DNA from: Georgenia yuyongxinii | GTDB lineage: Bacteria > Actinomycetota > Actinomycetes > Actinomycetales > Actinomycetaceae | Direction of reading: 5' to 3' | Length of the DNA: 64,000 nucleotides | Assembly (NCBI RefSeq): GCF_006352065.1 | Contig: NZ_CP040915.1 | Location: 1,984,001 to 2,048,000, forward strand | In this document: one piece after another, positions 9,805-17,998 of the stretch | How the letters are laid out: each line of letters begins with the position of its first letter | How positions within the stretch are numbered: the stretch's first letter is position 1 | Position numbers and translations under genes: made by a program | Notes under the pieces: model-generated | Databases searched by the model: none | Seen by the model: only the letters and a program-made list of their open reading frames with translations | Told to the model about the DNA's origin: nothing

Positions 9805-11217
9805 TCAGGAGTTCCCGTGCAGCTCGGCGTGCCGCTTGGCGCGGTTGGCCTGGATGCCGGCGAGGATCTCCTGGAACTTCGCCTCCGTGAGCGGGTAGCG
9901 GGACATGATCAGGAGCGCGATGAGGAAGAAGACGGCCGGCAGGATCGCCGCGGAGGTCTGGATACCGTCCAGGACGGACTGCGGCTGGACGTCCAGCTCG
10001 CCGTTGTAGCCGACGTACGCCAGGGCGTAGGAGGCGATGGCGGCGCCGACCGCCTGCCCCACCTTGCGGGTGAAGGAGAACGCGGCGTAGGTGGCGCCCT
10101 CGGTACGGATGCCGGTCTTGAACTCGCCGTACTCGACGGTGTCGGACTCCAGGGCCCAGGTCATGGTGTTGAGCAGGGCCATGCCGAACCCGATCAGGAA
10201 CAGGCCGACCAGGCTGATGATGAGGTTCGGCGCGAGGCCGAAGATGATGCCACCGGTGATCGCGACGACGCAGGCGCTCATGAAGCCGACCTTCTTGCCG
10301 AGCTTGCGGGTGACTCCGGGACCGAGGGGCCCCACGTAGAGGACGGCGCCGGTGGTGATGATGGTGACCACGCTGGCGAGCCAGTTGCCCGCGCCGGCGT
10401 ACTGGAACAGCGCATGGTTCGCGATGTAGATGCCCAGGGCCGAGACGACGTTCTGGCCGGTGAGGTAGAAGAACGAGGAGAGGCACAGACGCAGCAGCGG
10501 GCCGTTGTGCCGCAGGGTCTGGATGGTCTCCTTGAAGGACACCTTCGCCACCTCGCGGTAGACCGTCTCCCTGGAGGTGACGAACGTGGTCATGAACATG
10601 ACCATGCCGACGACGAGGAAGATCACCGAGGTCACGAGGAAGGTGGCGGCGAGGTTGTCGGCGGACTTGATCTGCGGGGCGAGGATGACCGAGAGCAGCA
10701 GGATCGTGCTGCCGGAGCCGACCATGCGTGCCGCGGACAGGCGCGAGCGGTCCACCGGGTTCTGGCTCATCGCGCCGGCGAGGGAGCCGTAGGGGATGTT
10801 GACCATCGAGTACAGCAGGCCCAGCAGGGCGTAGGAGCCGACCGCCCACACGATCTTGAGCGTGTAGCTCTCGACCGGGATCCAGAAGCACAGGAGGTTC
10901 GAGGCCAGCAGCGGCAGCGAGAACCAGAGGATGAAGGGCCGGAACTTGCCCCACCGGGTCATGGTGCGGTCCACCATGCGCCCGGCGAAGATGTCGGCGA
11001 AGGCGTCCCAGATCTTCACGAAGAGGAAGATGCTGCCGGCGTGGGCCGGGTCGATGCCCGCGACGTCGGTGTAGAAGACGAGCAGGAACAGGCCCGTCAT
11101 CTGGAAAGCGATGTTGCACCCGGCGTCGCCGGCGCCGTAGCCGAAGATCGTCTTTGGGGCCAGGTGCGGCCGTGACTGGTCTGTCCTGGGCGCCGATGCG
11201 GCGGTCGAGGTGGACAT
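9805..11217 (-). CDS. uidB: Glucuronide permease, GPH-family MFS transporter
   Basis: This 470-residue protein has about twelve membrane segments and the features of the glycoside-pentoside-hexuronide cation symporter family: FGYGAGDAGCN at the N-terminus, KIWDAFADIFAGRMVDRTMTRWGKFRPFILW (about residues 68-98), and EYGEFKTGIRTEGATYA in the second half. GPH carriers couple sugar or uronide uptake to protons or sodium. With uidA next in the operon, a glucuronide substrate is the natural reading. AGGGAGAA lies 5 nt before the ATG. The promoter region carries the putative uronate regulon boxes and faces the divergent LacI regulator. Confidence 0.88.
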   Translation of the reverse strand: MSTSTAASAPRTDQSRPHLAPKTIFGYGAGDAGCNIAFQMTGLFLLVFYTDVAGIDPAHAGSIFLFVKIWDAFADIFAGRMVDRTMTRWGKFRPFILWFSLPLLASNLLCFWIPVESYTLKIVWAVGSYALLGLLYSMVNIPYGSLAGAMSQNPVDRSRLSAARMVGSGSTILLLSVILAPQIKSADNLAATFLVTSVIFLVVGMVMFMTTFVTSRETVYREVAKVSFKETIQTLRHNGPLLRLCLSSFFYLTGQNVVSALGIYIANHALFQYAGAGNWLASVVTIITTGAVLYVGPLGPGVTRKLGKKVGFMSACVVAITGGIIFGLAPNLIISLVGLFLIGFGMALLNTMTWALESDTVEYGEFKTGIRTEGATYAAFSFTRKVGQAVGAAIASYALAYVGYNGELDVQPQSVLDGIQTSAAILPAVFFLIALLIMSRYPLTEAKFQEILAGIQANRAKRHAELHGNS

Positions 11218-11470
11218 GGGTTCTCCCTGGCGTTTCGATGCCCCCGCCGGACGGGGTGGGACGGTAACTAACGAACTGGTGAGTCCATTCAGTCACCGGC
11301 TGCTCCCTGACCGGAAACACTTGCCGCGAGTTGCACGGCTCTTGCCAAGTGTTGCCGCACCGGTCCTCCCCCGCGACCGGTTACGCTGACCATCGACCGT
11401 TGGCAAGTGGATGCCGTTTGTTGCCGCTCGCCCGGTGCGTGCGAGCCGACCAGCTGGAGGGCATGGCGTG
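11218..11470. promoter_or_regulatory. Divergent uidB / lacI control region with repeated GCGGCAA boxes
   Basis: Three copies of GCGGCAA-type boxes occur, all reading on the minus strand: GCGGCAACACTTGGCAAG (complement of 11341-11358), GCGGCAAGTG (complement of 11318-11327) and GCGGCAACAAACGG (within the complement of 11412-11427). Closer to uidB lies TGACTGAATGGAC (complement of 11283-11295), running into TGGACTCAC (complement of 11279-11287). The same elements recur upstream of uxaC and of dctP. The likely binder is the adjacent LacI-family protein, and the box nearest its own gene would allow autoregulation. Function is inferred from recurrence only. Confidence 0.6.
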
Positions 11471-12730
11471 ATGCAGGAGGAGCGTGTCGATCGCGCACCC
11501 GTCCCGGAGGGGACGATGAGCGTCGACGGCCCGTCGGGCGCTGACGCTCCACCGACACCCGAGGACTCGGGTCGCCATGCCGCCGTGGGGGAGTCCGCTG
11601 CCGTGGGGGAGTCCGCTGCCGTGGGGGAGTCCGACGGCGTAGCGGTGCCGTCCGCCGCCGGCCACCCGACCGAGCGCAAGGCCCGCCGCCAGCGCAGTGC
11701 GCCCACCATCTACGACGTTGCTCAGGCCGCCGGGGTCGCGCCCTCGACCGTCTCCCGGACCTTCTCCCGGCCTGGCCGCGTCAACTCCGAGACGGCGGAC
11801 CGCATCCGCAAGGTGGCCGCCGAGCTCGGCTACCGCACCAACCCCATGGCCCGGGCGCTGTCCACCACCCACACGAACCTGCTCGCGCTGGTGGTTCCGG
11901 ACATCACCAATCCCGTCTACTTCGAGATCATCAACGGCGTCCAGGATGAGGCGGGCGAGGCCGGGTACACCGTGCTGCTCGTCGACTCGCGCGAGTCCGA
12001 CCGTCGCGAGCGCGAGTCGCTCGACCGGGCGCTGCCCATCGTCGAGGGCATCGTGCTGGGGACCTCACGGATGTCGGACGCCTCCATCCGGATGATTGCC
12101 AAACAGAAACCGATGGTCGCTCTCAACAGGGCCGTACGCGAGATCCCGTCGGTCGTGCCGGACAACGCCCGCGGCGTCCGCCGTGCGCTGGAGCACCTCG
12201 GCGAGCTCGGGCACGATCCTGTGACGTACCTGGCGGGACCGGAGGCATCCTGGGCCGACGGGATGCGCTGGCGGGGGCTGCGCGAGGCCTCGCTGGAGCT
12301 CGCCGTGCACGTGCGCCGCCTGGGCCCGCTCGCGCCCACCGTCGCGGGTGGCGTGGCCGGTGCGAAGGCCTGGATACAGGCGCCGACCACCGGGGTGATC
12401 GCGTACAACGACCTCGTCGCCATCGGGTTCATCCGCTACGTGACCACCCACGGCTACCGGGTGCCCGAGGACGTCTCCGTGGTCGGGTACGACAACATCT
12501 TCGCGGCGGACCTCGTCACGCCCCCGCTGACCACGGTCGCCACCCCACGACGGGCGCTGGGGGCAGCAGCCGTACGGAACCTCATCGCCCAGATCAAGGG
12601 CGCCCACCCCCGCGGTGGCCCTCCTGTAGTCGTGCCGGTCAAGCTCGTCGAACGTCAGAGCACCGGCCCCGCACCCCACCAGCGCGCGGTCACGGCGAAC
12701 CAGACCGGGTCGGTACTGCCCCGTCGGTAG
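11471..12730 (+). CDS. LacI-family transcriptional regulator of the hexuronate genes
   Basis: The DNA-binding headpiece APTIYDVAQAAGVAPSTVSRTF begins about 75 residues in and continues to the hinge NPMARALSTTHTN. A periplasmic-binding-protein-like effector domain follows (VVPDITNPVYFEIINGVQDE to VVGYDNIFAADLVTPPLTTV). The long N-terminal extension is unusual and contains three copies of the hexapeptide AVGESA (nucleotides 11582-11632). Starts at GTG 11468 or ATG 11471 use GGAGG at 11456-11460; ATG 11516 has its own GGAGG five bases upstream and is also possible. It is divergent from uidB and upstream of uxaC, so it probably represses the uronate genes until a pathway intermediate binds. Confidence 0.85.
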   Translation: MQEERVDRAPVPEGTMSVDGPSGADAPPTPEDSGRHAAVGESAAVGESAAVGESDGVAVPSAAGHPTERKARRQRSAPTIYDVAQAAGVAPSTVSRTFSRPGRVNSETADRIRKVAAELGYRTNPMARALSTTHTNLLALVVPDITNPVYFEIINGVQDEAGEAGYTVLLVDSRESDRRERESLDRALPIVEGIVLGTSRMSDASIRMIAKQKPMVALNRAVREIPSVVPDNARGVRRALEHLGELGHDPVTYLAGPEASWADGMRWRGLREASLELAVHVRRLGPLAPTVAGGVAGAKAWIQAPTTGVIAYNDLVAIGFIRYVTTHGYRVPEDVSVVGYDNIFAADLVTPPLTTVATPRRALGAAAVRNLIAQIKGAHPRGGPPVVVPVKLVERQSTGPAPHQRAVTANQTGSVLPRR

Positions 12731-12747
12731 GACCGTGCCGGCGGTCC

Positions 12748-12816
12748 GGACGCCGTCGAGCCGGGCAGCCGGACGCCGTCGAGCCGGGTAGCCGGACGCC
12801 GTCGAGCCGGGTAGCC
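12748..12816. repeat. Three tandem 23-bp repeats
   Basis: The gap between the regulator and uxaC contains three consecutive 23-nt units (12748-12770, 12771-12793, 12794-12816) beginning GGACGCCGTCGAGCCGGG. The first differs from the others at one position. They contain no obvious promoter. They may be a replication-slippage product or part of a terminator. Confidence 0.75.
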
Positions 12817-12840
12817 GGAGGCGATCCCACCCGGCAACTG

Positions 12841-12858
12841 GCGGCAACACATTGCTGA
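12841..12858 (+). promoter_or_regulatory. Putative uronate operator upstream of uxaC
   Basis: GCGGCAACACATTGCTGA contains GGCAA and TTGCT arms separated by four bases, and its first ten bases are identical to the box upstream of uidB. It lies 21 bp before the uxaC ATG, a position where a bound repressor would block transcription. An extra GGCAA lies at 12833-12837. Confidence 0.6.
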
Positions 12859-12879
12859 CGATCTGCCTCTCGGCTCACG

Positions 12880-14313
12880 ATGATCAGCATGACCACCACC
12901 GACAAGGACGTCCTCGAAGTCCACCCCGACCGCTTGCTCCCGCCGGAGCCGGGGTTGCGGGCCATCGCCCGCGAGCTGTACCACGCGGTGAAGGACCTGC
13001 CGATCATCTCCCCGCACGGCCACGTCCCGCCGCAGTGGCTTGCCGACGACGTCCCCTTCACGGATCCGACGTCGCTGCTCATCACGCCTGACCACTACAT
13101 CAACCGCCTGCTGCACGCCTCGGGCGTCTCCCTCGCCGACCTTGGCGTGAACCAGCCGACGTTCAGCGCCGAGCAGAGCCGCAACGCCTTCCGCCTGCTG
13201 TGCCAGAACTGGAAGTCGTTCCGCGGCACGCCGATGAAGTTCTGGTTCGAGTCCGAGCTCGCCGACGTCTTCGGGATCGACCTCGTCCCCTCCGCGGGAA
13301 CTGCCGACGCGATCTACGACCGCATCGCCGAGGCCATCGTGACCCCCGAGTTCCGGCCCCGTGCGCTGTACAAGCGCTTCAACATCGAGTTCATCGCCAC
13401 CACGGACGACCCCGCCGACGACCTGCGCCACCACATCAAGCTCGAGAACGACCCGACCTGGGAGGGCAAGGTGGCCCCCACCTTCCGCCCGGACAAGTAC
13501 CTCGAGCCGGCCACCCCGGCCTGGAACAGCCTGGTCGACACCCTCGGTGCAGTCTCCGGGGAGGACACCGGCACCTACGCGGGCTGGGTATCGGCGATGG
13601 AGAACCGCCGCGCCTTCTTCAAGGAGCACGGCGCCGTCTCCTCCGACCACTCCCACCGCGACGCCGGCATGGAGAAGCTCGACGACGCCGAGGCGGAGCG
13701 CCTCTACGCCAAGGCCCGCGGCGGCGAGATCACCCGCGAGGAGGGCGACGCGCTGCGCCGGGACTTCATGTTCCAGCAGGCCCGCATGGCCTCCGAGGAC
13801 GGCTTGGTCATGACGCTCCACCCCGCCGTGGTGCGTAACCACCACACGCCGTCGCTGGAGCAGTTCGGCGCTGACGTCGGTGGCGACATCCCGATGCAGG
13901 TGGAGTTCGCCGACGCGCTGAAGCCGGTCCTGTCCGCCTTCGGCACGGCCCCGAACTTCCAGCTCGTGCTCTTCACGATCGACGAGACGGTGTACTCCCG
14001 CGAGCTGGCCCCGCTCGCCGGGTTCTACCCCTCGGTCTACGTTGGTGCTCCCTGGTGGTTCATCGACGAGGCCGAGGCCATCAAGAGGTACCGCCGGGCG
14101 ATCACCGGCTCCGCCGGCTTCTCCCGCACGTCCGGCTTCATCGACGACACCCGCGCCTTCCTGTCTATCCCGGCGCGACACGACATGAACCGTCGCCTCG
14201 ACTCGGGCTTCCTCGCCGAGCTCGTGGCCGACCACCGCCTGACCATGGACGAGGCGCTCGACACCGCCCACGACCTCGTCGTCACCCAGCCCAGGAAGGC
14301 CTTCAAGCTGTGA
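12880..14313 (+). CDS. uxaC: Glucuronate isomerase
   Basis: UxaC interconverts D-glucuronate and D-fructuronate (and galacturonate and tagaturonate), an early cytosolic step of uronate breakdown. The 477-residue protein has the family's amidohydrolase-like start IISPHGHVPPQWLADDVPF with the metal-binding HxH, then TTDDPADDLRHH, HPAVVRNHH, LFTIDETVYSRELAPLAGFYPSVYVGAPWWFID and the C-terminal ARHDMNRRLDSGFLAELVA. No clear Shine-Dalgarno sequence precedes ATG 12880; ATG 12889 is an alternative. The stop codon overlaps the start of uxuB in a GTGA arrangement, so the two enzymes are translationally coupled. Confidence 0.93.
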   Translation: MISMTTTDKDVLEVHPDRLLPPEPGLRAIARELYHAVKDLPIISPHGHVPPQWLADDVPFTDPTSLLITPDHYINRLLHASGVSLADLGVNQPTFSAEQSRNAFRLLCQNWKSFRGTPMKFWFESELADVFGIDLVPSAGTADAIYDRIAEAIVTPEFRPRALYKRFNIEFIATTDDPADDLRHHIKLENDPTWEGKVAPTFRPDKYLEPATPAWNSLVDTLGAVSGEDTGTYAGWVSAMENRRAFFKEHGAVSSDHSHRDAGMEKLDDAEAERLYAKARGGEITREEGDALRRDFMFQQARMASEDGLVMTLHPAVVRNHHTPSLEQFGADVGGDIPMQVEFADALKPVLSAFGTAPNFQLVLFTIDETVYSRELAPLAGFYPSVYVGAPWWFIDEAEAIKRYRRAITGSAGFSRTSGFIDDTRAFLSIPARHDMNRRLDSGFLAELVADHRLTMDEALDTAHDLVVTQPRKAFKL

Positions 14314-15722
14314 GCACCGAGACCACCACCCGGCCCCGCCTCTCCCGCGCCGCGCACGGCCGCCCCGCGGCGCCGGTGCGCATCGTGCACCTGGGCATCG
14401 GGAACTTCACGCGTGCGCACCAGGCGTGGTACACCGAGCACGCACCGGACGCCGCCGACTGGGGGATCGCGGCCTTCACCGGCCGCCGGCCCGACACCGC
14501 CGACGCGCTCGCACCCCAGGACGGGCTCTACACGCTCATCACCCGGAATGCCGAGGGTGACTCCTTCGAGGTGATCAGCTCCATCTCCGCCGTCCACCCG
14601 GCGAGCGACACCGAGGCGTTCCTGGGCTACCTGCGCGACCCCCGGACGGCGATCATCACCACGACGGTGACCGAGGCCGGCTACATGCGCGGCGCCGACG
14701 GTCACCTCGCCCTGGGACACCCGGACGTGGCGGCCGACATCCAGGCCCTCACCTCCGACCCCACGGCGACGGTCACCACCACGCCGGGCAAGGTCGTCGG
14801 CGGCTTCCTCGCCCGCCGGGCGGCCGGCGCCGGCGCGCTCACCGTGCTGCCGTGCGACAACCTGCCCGACAACGGCCCCACCTTCCGGGCCGTCGTCGAG
14901 GAGCTCGCCGCGCAGGTCGACCCCACCCTCCAGCAGTGGATGGAGGACAACGTCTCCTGGGCCACGTCCATGGTCGACCGCATCACCCCGGCGACGACCG
15001 CCGCCGAGCGGGAGGCCGTCGCCGCCGCCGAGGGCTACGACGACGCCTCCCCGGTGCCCACCGAGCCCTTCAGCGAGTGGGTCGTGGCCGGGGAGTTCCC
15101 GGCCGGTCGCCCGGCCTGGGAGCAGGCCGGCGTCACGGTCGTGGACGACGTCTATCCCTTCGAGCAGCGCAAGCTGTGGATGCTCAACGGCTCGCACTCC
15201 CTGATGGCCTACGCCGCGACCATCGTGGGCCATGAGACGGTCGCCGACGCCATGGCCGACCCGACCGTGCGCGGGTGGGTCGAGGACTGGTGGGACGTGG
15301 CCGGGGCGCACCTGCAGGTGGACGCGGACGACGTCCGGGCCTACCGGGCGGCGCTGGTCGACCGTTTCGAGAATCCGCGTGTGCGGCACCTGCTGGCGCA
15401 GATCGCTGCGGACGGCTCCCAGAAGATCCCGGTGCGGATCCTGCCCGCACTCCGGCTCGAGCGGGCCGCCGGCCGGCTGCCTGACGGGCCCGTCCGGGCC
15501 CTGGCCGCGTGGGTGCTCCACCTGCAGGGCCACGGTGCGCCCGTCAAGGACGCCCGGCAGGACGACGTCGTCGCCGCAGCCCAGGGCACGGTCGCGGAGG
15601 CGACCACCCGGCTGCTGGAGATGCTCGGCGCCGACGTCCTGCCCGACGACGAGCTGATCGCCGCCGTCACCGCCAAGGCCGAGGAGATCCTCGCGCTGGA
15701 GGGGACCGCCACGCAGTCCTGA
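14310..15722 (+). CDS. uxuB: Mannitol dehydrogenase family protein, probable fructuronate reductase
   Basis: This 470-residue NAD(P)-dependent polyol dehydrogenase shows the Rossmann start IVHLGIGNFTRAHQAWY, the family segment TVLPCDNLPDNGPTFRAVV (about residues 171-189), and the catalytic-helix region FEQRKLWMLNGSHSLMAY with the conserved Lys, Asn and His. The fold covers mannitol 2-dehydrogenase, fructuronate reductase and tagaturonate reductase. Overlap with uxaC makes reduction of D-fructuronate to D-mannonate the best assignment, by context rather than by residues. The GTG start overlaps the uxaC stop. UxuA, which would use the product, is not in the window. Confidence 0.85.
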   Translation: MSTETTTRPRLSRAAHGRPAAPVRIVHLGIGNFTRAHQAWYTEHAPDAADWGIAAFTGRRPDTADALAPQDGLYTLITRNAEGDSFEVISSISAVHPASDTEAFLGYLRDPRTAIITTTVTEAGYMRGADGHLALGHPDVAADIQALTSDPTATVTTTPGKVVGGFLARRAAGAGALTVLPCDNLPDNGPTFRAVVEELAAQVDPTLQQWMEDNVSWATSMVDRITPATTAAEREAVAAAEGYDDASPVPTEPFSEWVVAGEFPAGRPAWEQAGVTVVDDVYPFEQRKLWMLNGSHSLMAYAATIVGHETVADAMADPTVRGWVEDWWDVAGAHLQVDADDVRAYRAALVDRFENPRVRHLLAQIAADGSQKIPVRILPALRLERAAGRLPDGPVRALAAWVLHLQGHGAPVKDARQDDVVAAAQGTVAEATTRLLEMLGADVLPDDELIAAVTAKAEEILALEGTATQS

Positions 15723-15732
15723 GACGGGCGCA

Positions 15733-15767
15733 GGCCACCGCTCGGAGGGGATCGCCGAGTGGTGGCC
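15733..15767 (+). terminator. Hairpin terminator after uxuB
   Basis: GGCCACCGCTCGG (15733-15745) pairs with CCGAGTGGTGGCC (15755-15767) in a 13-bp stem with one G-T pair and a 9-nt loop, starting 11 nt after the uxuB stop. No T-tract follows. It separates uxaC-uxuB from the TRAP operon. Confidence 0.65.
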
Positions 15768-16184
15768 GGCGCCAGCGACGCGTACCACCGAGGCGACACG
15801 CGCGGTCCTGCAGCACGCGGGACGGCCGTGCCGCCTCGTTGGCATGCCCTTGACCTCTCGCCGTTATCTTGCCGAGACCGGGCGAGGCAAGGAGTGGCAA
15901 CAGATTGCCGCCCGCACGCCTCATATGACTGAATCGACCTGACCCCCTCCGCTAGTGGCGCGGGCTGTCGGCAGTGGACTCACTGGTGAGTTACAACCTC
16001 ACTGGGGAGTGCAACCGCCGGACGCCGCTCGACGACGGAGCCCTCCACCCGCGTGACCGGGAGACGACCGGTGGCGAAAGCCACCGTCCGAATACCGGGC
16101 ACGTGCGCCGAACAACCCGCATCGGAGCAATGGTGCGGCGTGCGTGACACCGAACGCTCATCGATGAGCAGAACAGGAATACCC
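15768..16184 (+). promoter_or_regulatory. Control region of the TRAP transporter operon
   Basis: No gene is visible in this 417-bp stretch, but it is rich in motifs. CTTGCC (15868-15873) and GGCAAG (15886-15891) form a spaced inverted repeat. GTGGCAACAGATTGCCGC (15894-15911) contains GGCAA-CAGA-TTGCC, the most symmetric uronate box in the window. TGACTGAATCGAC (15926-15938) and TGGACTCAC (15975-15983) match elements upstream of uidB. ACTCACTGGTGAGT (15978-15991) and GCTCATCGATGAGC (16156-16169) are palindromes. The shared set supports co-regulation with uidB and uxaC. Confidence 0.6.
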
Positions 16185-17231
16185 ATGAAGCGCAGCAGAA
16201 TTCTCTCGATGATGGCCCTTGCCAGTGCGACGGCGCTGACCCTGGCCGCGTGCGGCGGCGGGGACGCCGAGGGCGACGGCGCAACCGCCGGCGGCGGCGA
16301 GACCGCAGCGGCGGAGGGCAAGACCCTCCGGCTCGCCCTCAACCAGACCGAGGAGCACCCCTCCTTCATCGCGCTGGACAACTGGGGCAACAGCCTTGAG
16401 GAGGCCACGGACGGTCGCTGGTCGATCGAGGTGTACCCGAACGAGACCCTCGGCGCCCAGCAGGAGGCGCTGCAGCTCGTCTCCGACGGCAGCGTCGACC
16501 TGGCCATCGTCTCCGGTACCCAGCTGGAGAACCTCAACGAGGACTTCCGCGTCTTCAACCTGCCGAAGGTCTTCGACGACGTCGAGCACCAGATGAACGT
16601 CGTCCACGACGAGGCCATCGTCGGCGACCTGTACACCTCCCTCGAGGAGTCCAACTCGCTCACCGTCCTGGGTGGCTTCACCCAGGGTGCCCGCAGCGTG
16701 TACACCACCTTCGGTGCGGTGGAGAGCCCCGAGGACTTCGCCGGGAAGAAGCTGCGCGTCCAGGAGTCCGACCTGCACATCGCGATGGCCGAGGCGCTCG
16801 GTGCGTCTGCCACCCCGATGGCGTTCGGCGAGGTCTACACCGCCCTGCAGTCGGGTGTCCTCGACGCCGGCGAGAACAACGAGGTCTCCTACTGGACCCA
16901 GAAGCACTACGAGGTGGCGCCCGACTGGACGTACACCAACCACCTCGTCGGCCTGGACTACCTCGTCGTGAACAGCGACCTTCTCGGGGGCATGTCCGAG
17001 GAGGACAAGCAGGTCTTCCTCGACACCTGGACCGCAGCACACGAGGAGCACACCGAGCTGTGGACCACCGCCACGCAGGACGCCATCGAGCAGGCGACCG
17101 CCGGTGGCGCGACCTTCCACAAGGTCGAGTCCGCGGCCTTCGACGAGGCGCTCTCCGGCCTCGCGGCCGAGTTCATCACGACCGACACCCAGCAGGCGCT
17201 GTACGACGCCGCGCGTAACGCCGCCAAGTGA
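16185..17231 (+). CDS. dctP: TRAP transporter solute-binding lipoprotein
   Basis: The 348-residue precursor begins MKRSRILSMMALASA and has the lipobox LTLAACGGG, so it is a lipoprotein anchored to the outer face of the membrane. The DctP fold is marked by EHPSFIALDNWGNSLEEATDGRWSIEVYPN, the ligand-arginine region FAGKKLRVQESDLHIAMAEALGASATPMAF and GVLDAGENNEVSYW. Uronate-binding TRAP proteins use such an Arg to hold the substrate carboxylate. The shared upstream motifs point to a hexuronate substrate, but the protein alone does not prove it. AGGAAT lies 5 to 6 nt before the ATG. A stable hairpin follows the gene. Confidence 0.88.
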   Translation: MKRSRILSMMALASATALTLAACGGGDAEGDGATAGGGETAAAEGKTLRLALNQTEEHPSFIALDNWGNSLEEATDGRWSIEVYPNETLGAQQEALQLVSDGSVDLAIVSGTQLENLNEDFRVFNLPKVFDDVEHQMNVVHDEAIVGDLYTSLEESNSLTVLGGFTQGARSVYTTFGAVESPEDFAGKKLRVQESDLHIAMAEALGASATPMAFGEVYTALQSGVLDAGENNEVSYWTQKHYEVAPDWTYTNHLVGLDYLVVNSDLLGGMSEEDKQVFLDTWTAAHEEHTELWTTATQDAIEQATAGGATFHKVESAAFDEALSGLAAEFITTDTQQALYDAARNAAK

Positions 17232-17237
17232 CCGGGA

Positions 17238-17286
17238 GCGGCGGGGAGGCGCACCGACGCATCGAGTCGGTACGTCTCCCCGCCGC
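17238..17286 (+). terminator. Intercistronic hairpin between dctP and dctQ
   Basis: GCGGCGGGGAG (17238-17248) pairs perfectly with CTCCCCGCCGC (17276-17286), and an inner stem ACCGAC (17253-17258) pairs with GTCGGT (17266-17271). It begins 7 nt after the dctP stop. In binding-protein transporters such hairpins often act as partial terminators or 3'-end protectors, giving more binding protein than permease. Confidence 0.7.
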
Positions 17287-17376
17287 CTCGTGTCGGCCGA
17301 CGCGCCCCGTTGTGAAGCAACCCCAAAAGACAGCAGTCAGGAACGCACACGCTGTGCCCCCTGAGCGGAGGAACAC

Positions 17377-17991
17377 ATGAGTAACAAGGACGTGGGAGGT
17401 CCCCCGGCGGACCGCCCAGCAGTCCCCGAGCAGGGGGCGGGCCACCGCCAACGCCCGACCGGGGGACCGGTCGTCGCCGCCCTGGAAGCGGTCAGGGGGT
17501 TCATCGACAAGATCCTCGGCGTGATCTGCATCGTCATCTTCGGGGCACTTGTCTTCATCGTGTCCTGGCAGGTGTTCTCGCGCCAGGTGCTCCACTCGCC
17601 CGCGACGTGGACCACGGAGATCGCTCAGTACACATTCGTCGTGCTGGCGCTCCTCAGTGCCGCGCTGGTGTTCTCGGAGCGCGGGCACATCGCCGTCGAG
17701 GTGCTCGTCAACAAGTTCAACGAGACCTGGCAGCGCATCACCGCCGTCTTCGTCGAGGTGACGATCATCTTCTTCGCCGTGTTCGTCATGATCTACGGCG
17801 GCTACGCGGTCGCGCAGAACGCGTGGAACCAGAACATCTCGACGATGCCGCTCACCATCGGCCAGATCTACATGATCCTGCCGATCTCCGGCGTCCTCAT
17901 CACGTTCTTCTCCCTCTGCCACATCGTGGGGATGTTCGCGGGCACCGAAGAGCCGCTGCCCGAGGTCGACGAGAACAACCAGGGAATCTGA
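17377..17991 (+). CDS. dctQ: TRAP transporter small permease
   Basis: DctQ is the small membrane subunit that pairs with DctM. The 204-residue protein has a proline-rich cytosolic N-terminal tail of about 40 residues and four transmembrane helices: near ILGVICIVIFGALVFIVSW, YTFVVLALLSAALVF, VTIIFFAVFVMIYGGYAV and IYMILPISGVLITFFSL. The conserved FSRQVLHSPATWTTEIAQY lies after helix 1 and SERGHIAVEVL after helix 2. GGAGGAACAC precedes the ATG. Only 7 bp separate it from dctM. Confidence 0.88.
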   Translation: MSNKDVGGPPADRPAVPEQGAGHRQRPTGGPVVAALEAVRGFIDKILGVICIVIFGALVFIVSWQVFSRQVLHSPATWTTEIAQYTFVVLALLSAALVFSERGHIAVEVLVNKFNETWQRITAVFVEVTIIFFAVFVMIYGGYAVAQNAWNQNISTMPLTIGQIYMILPISGVLITFFSLCHIVGMFAGTEEPLPEVDENNQGI

Positions 17992-17998
17992 GGCCGCC

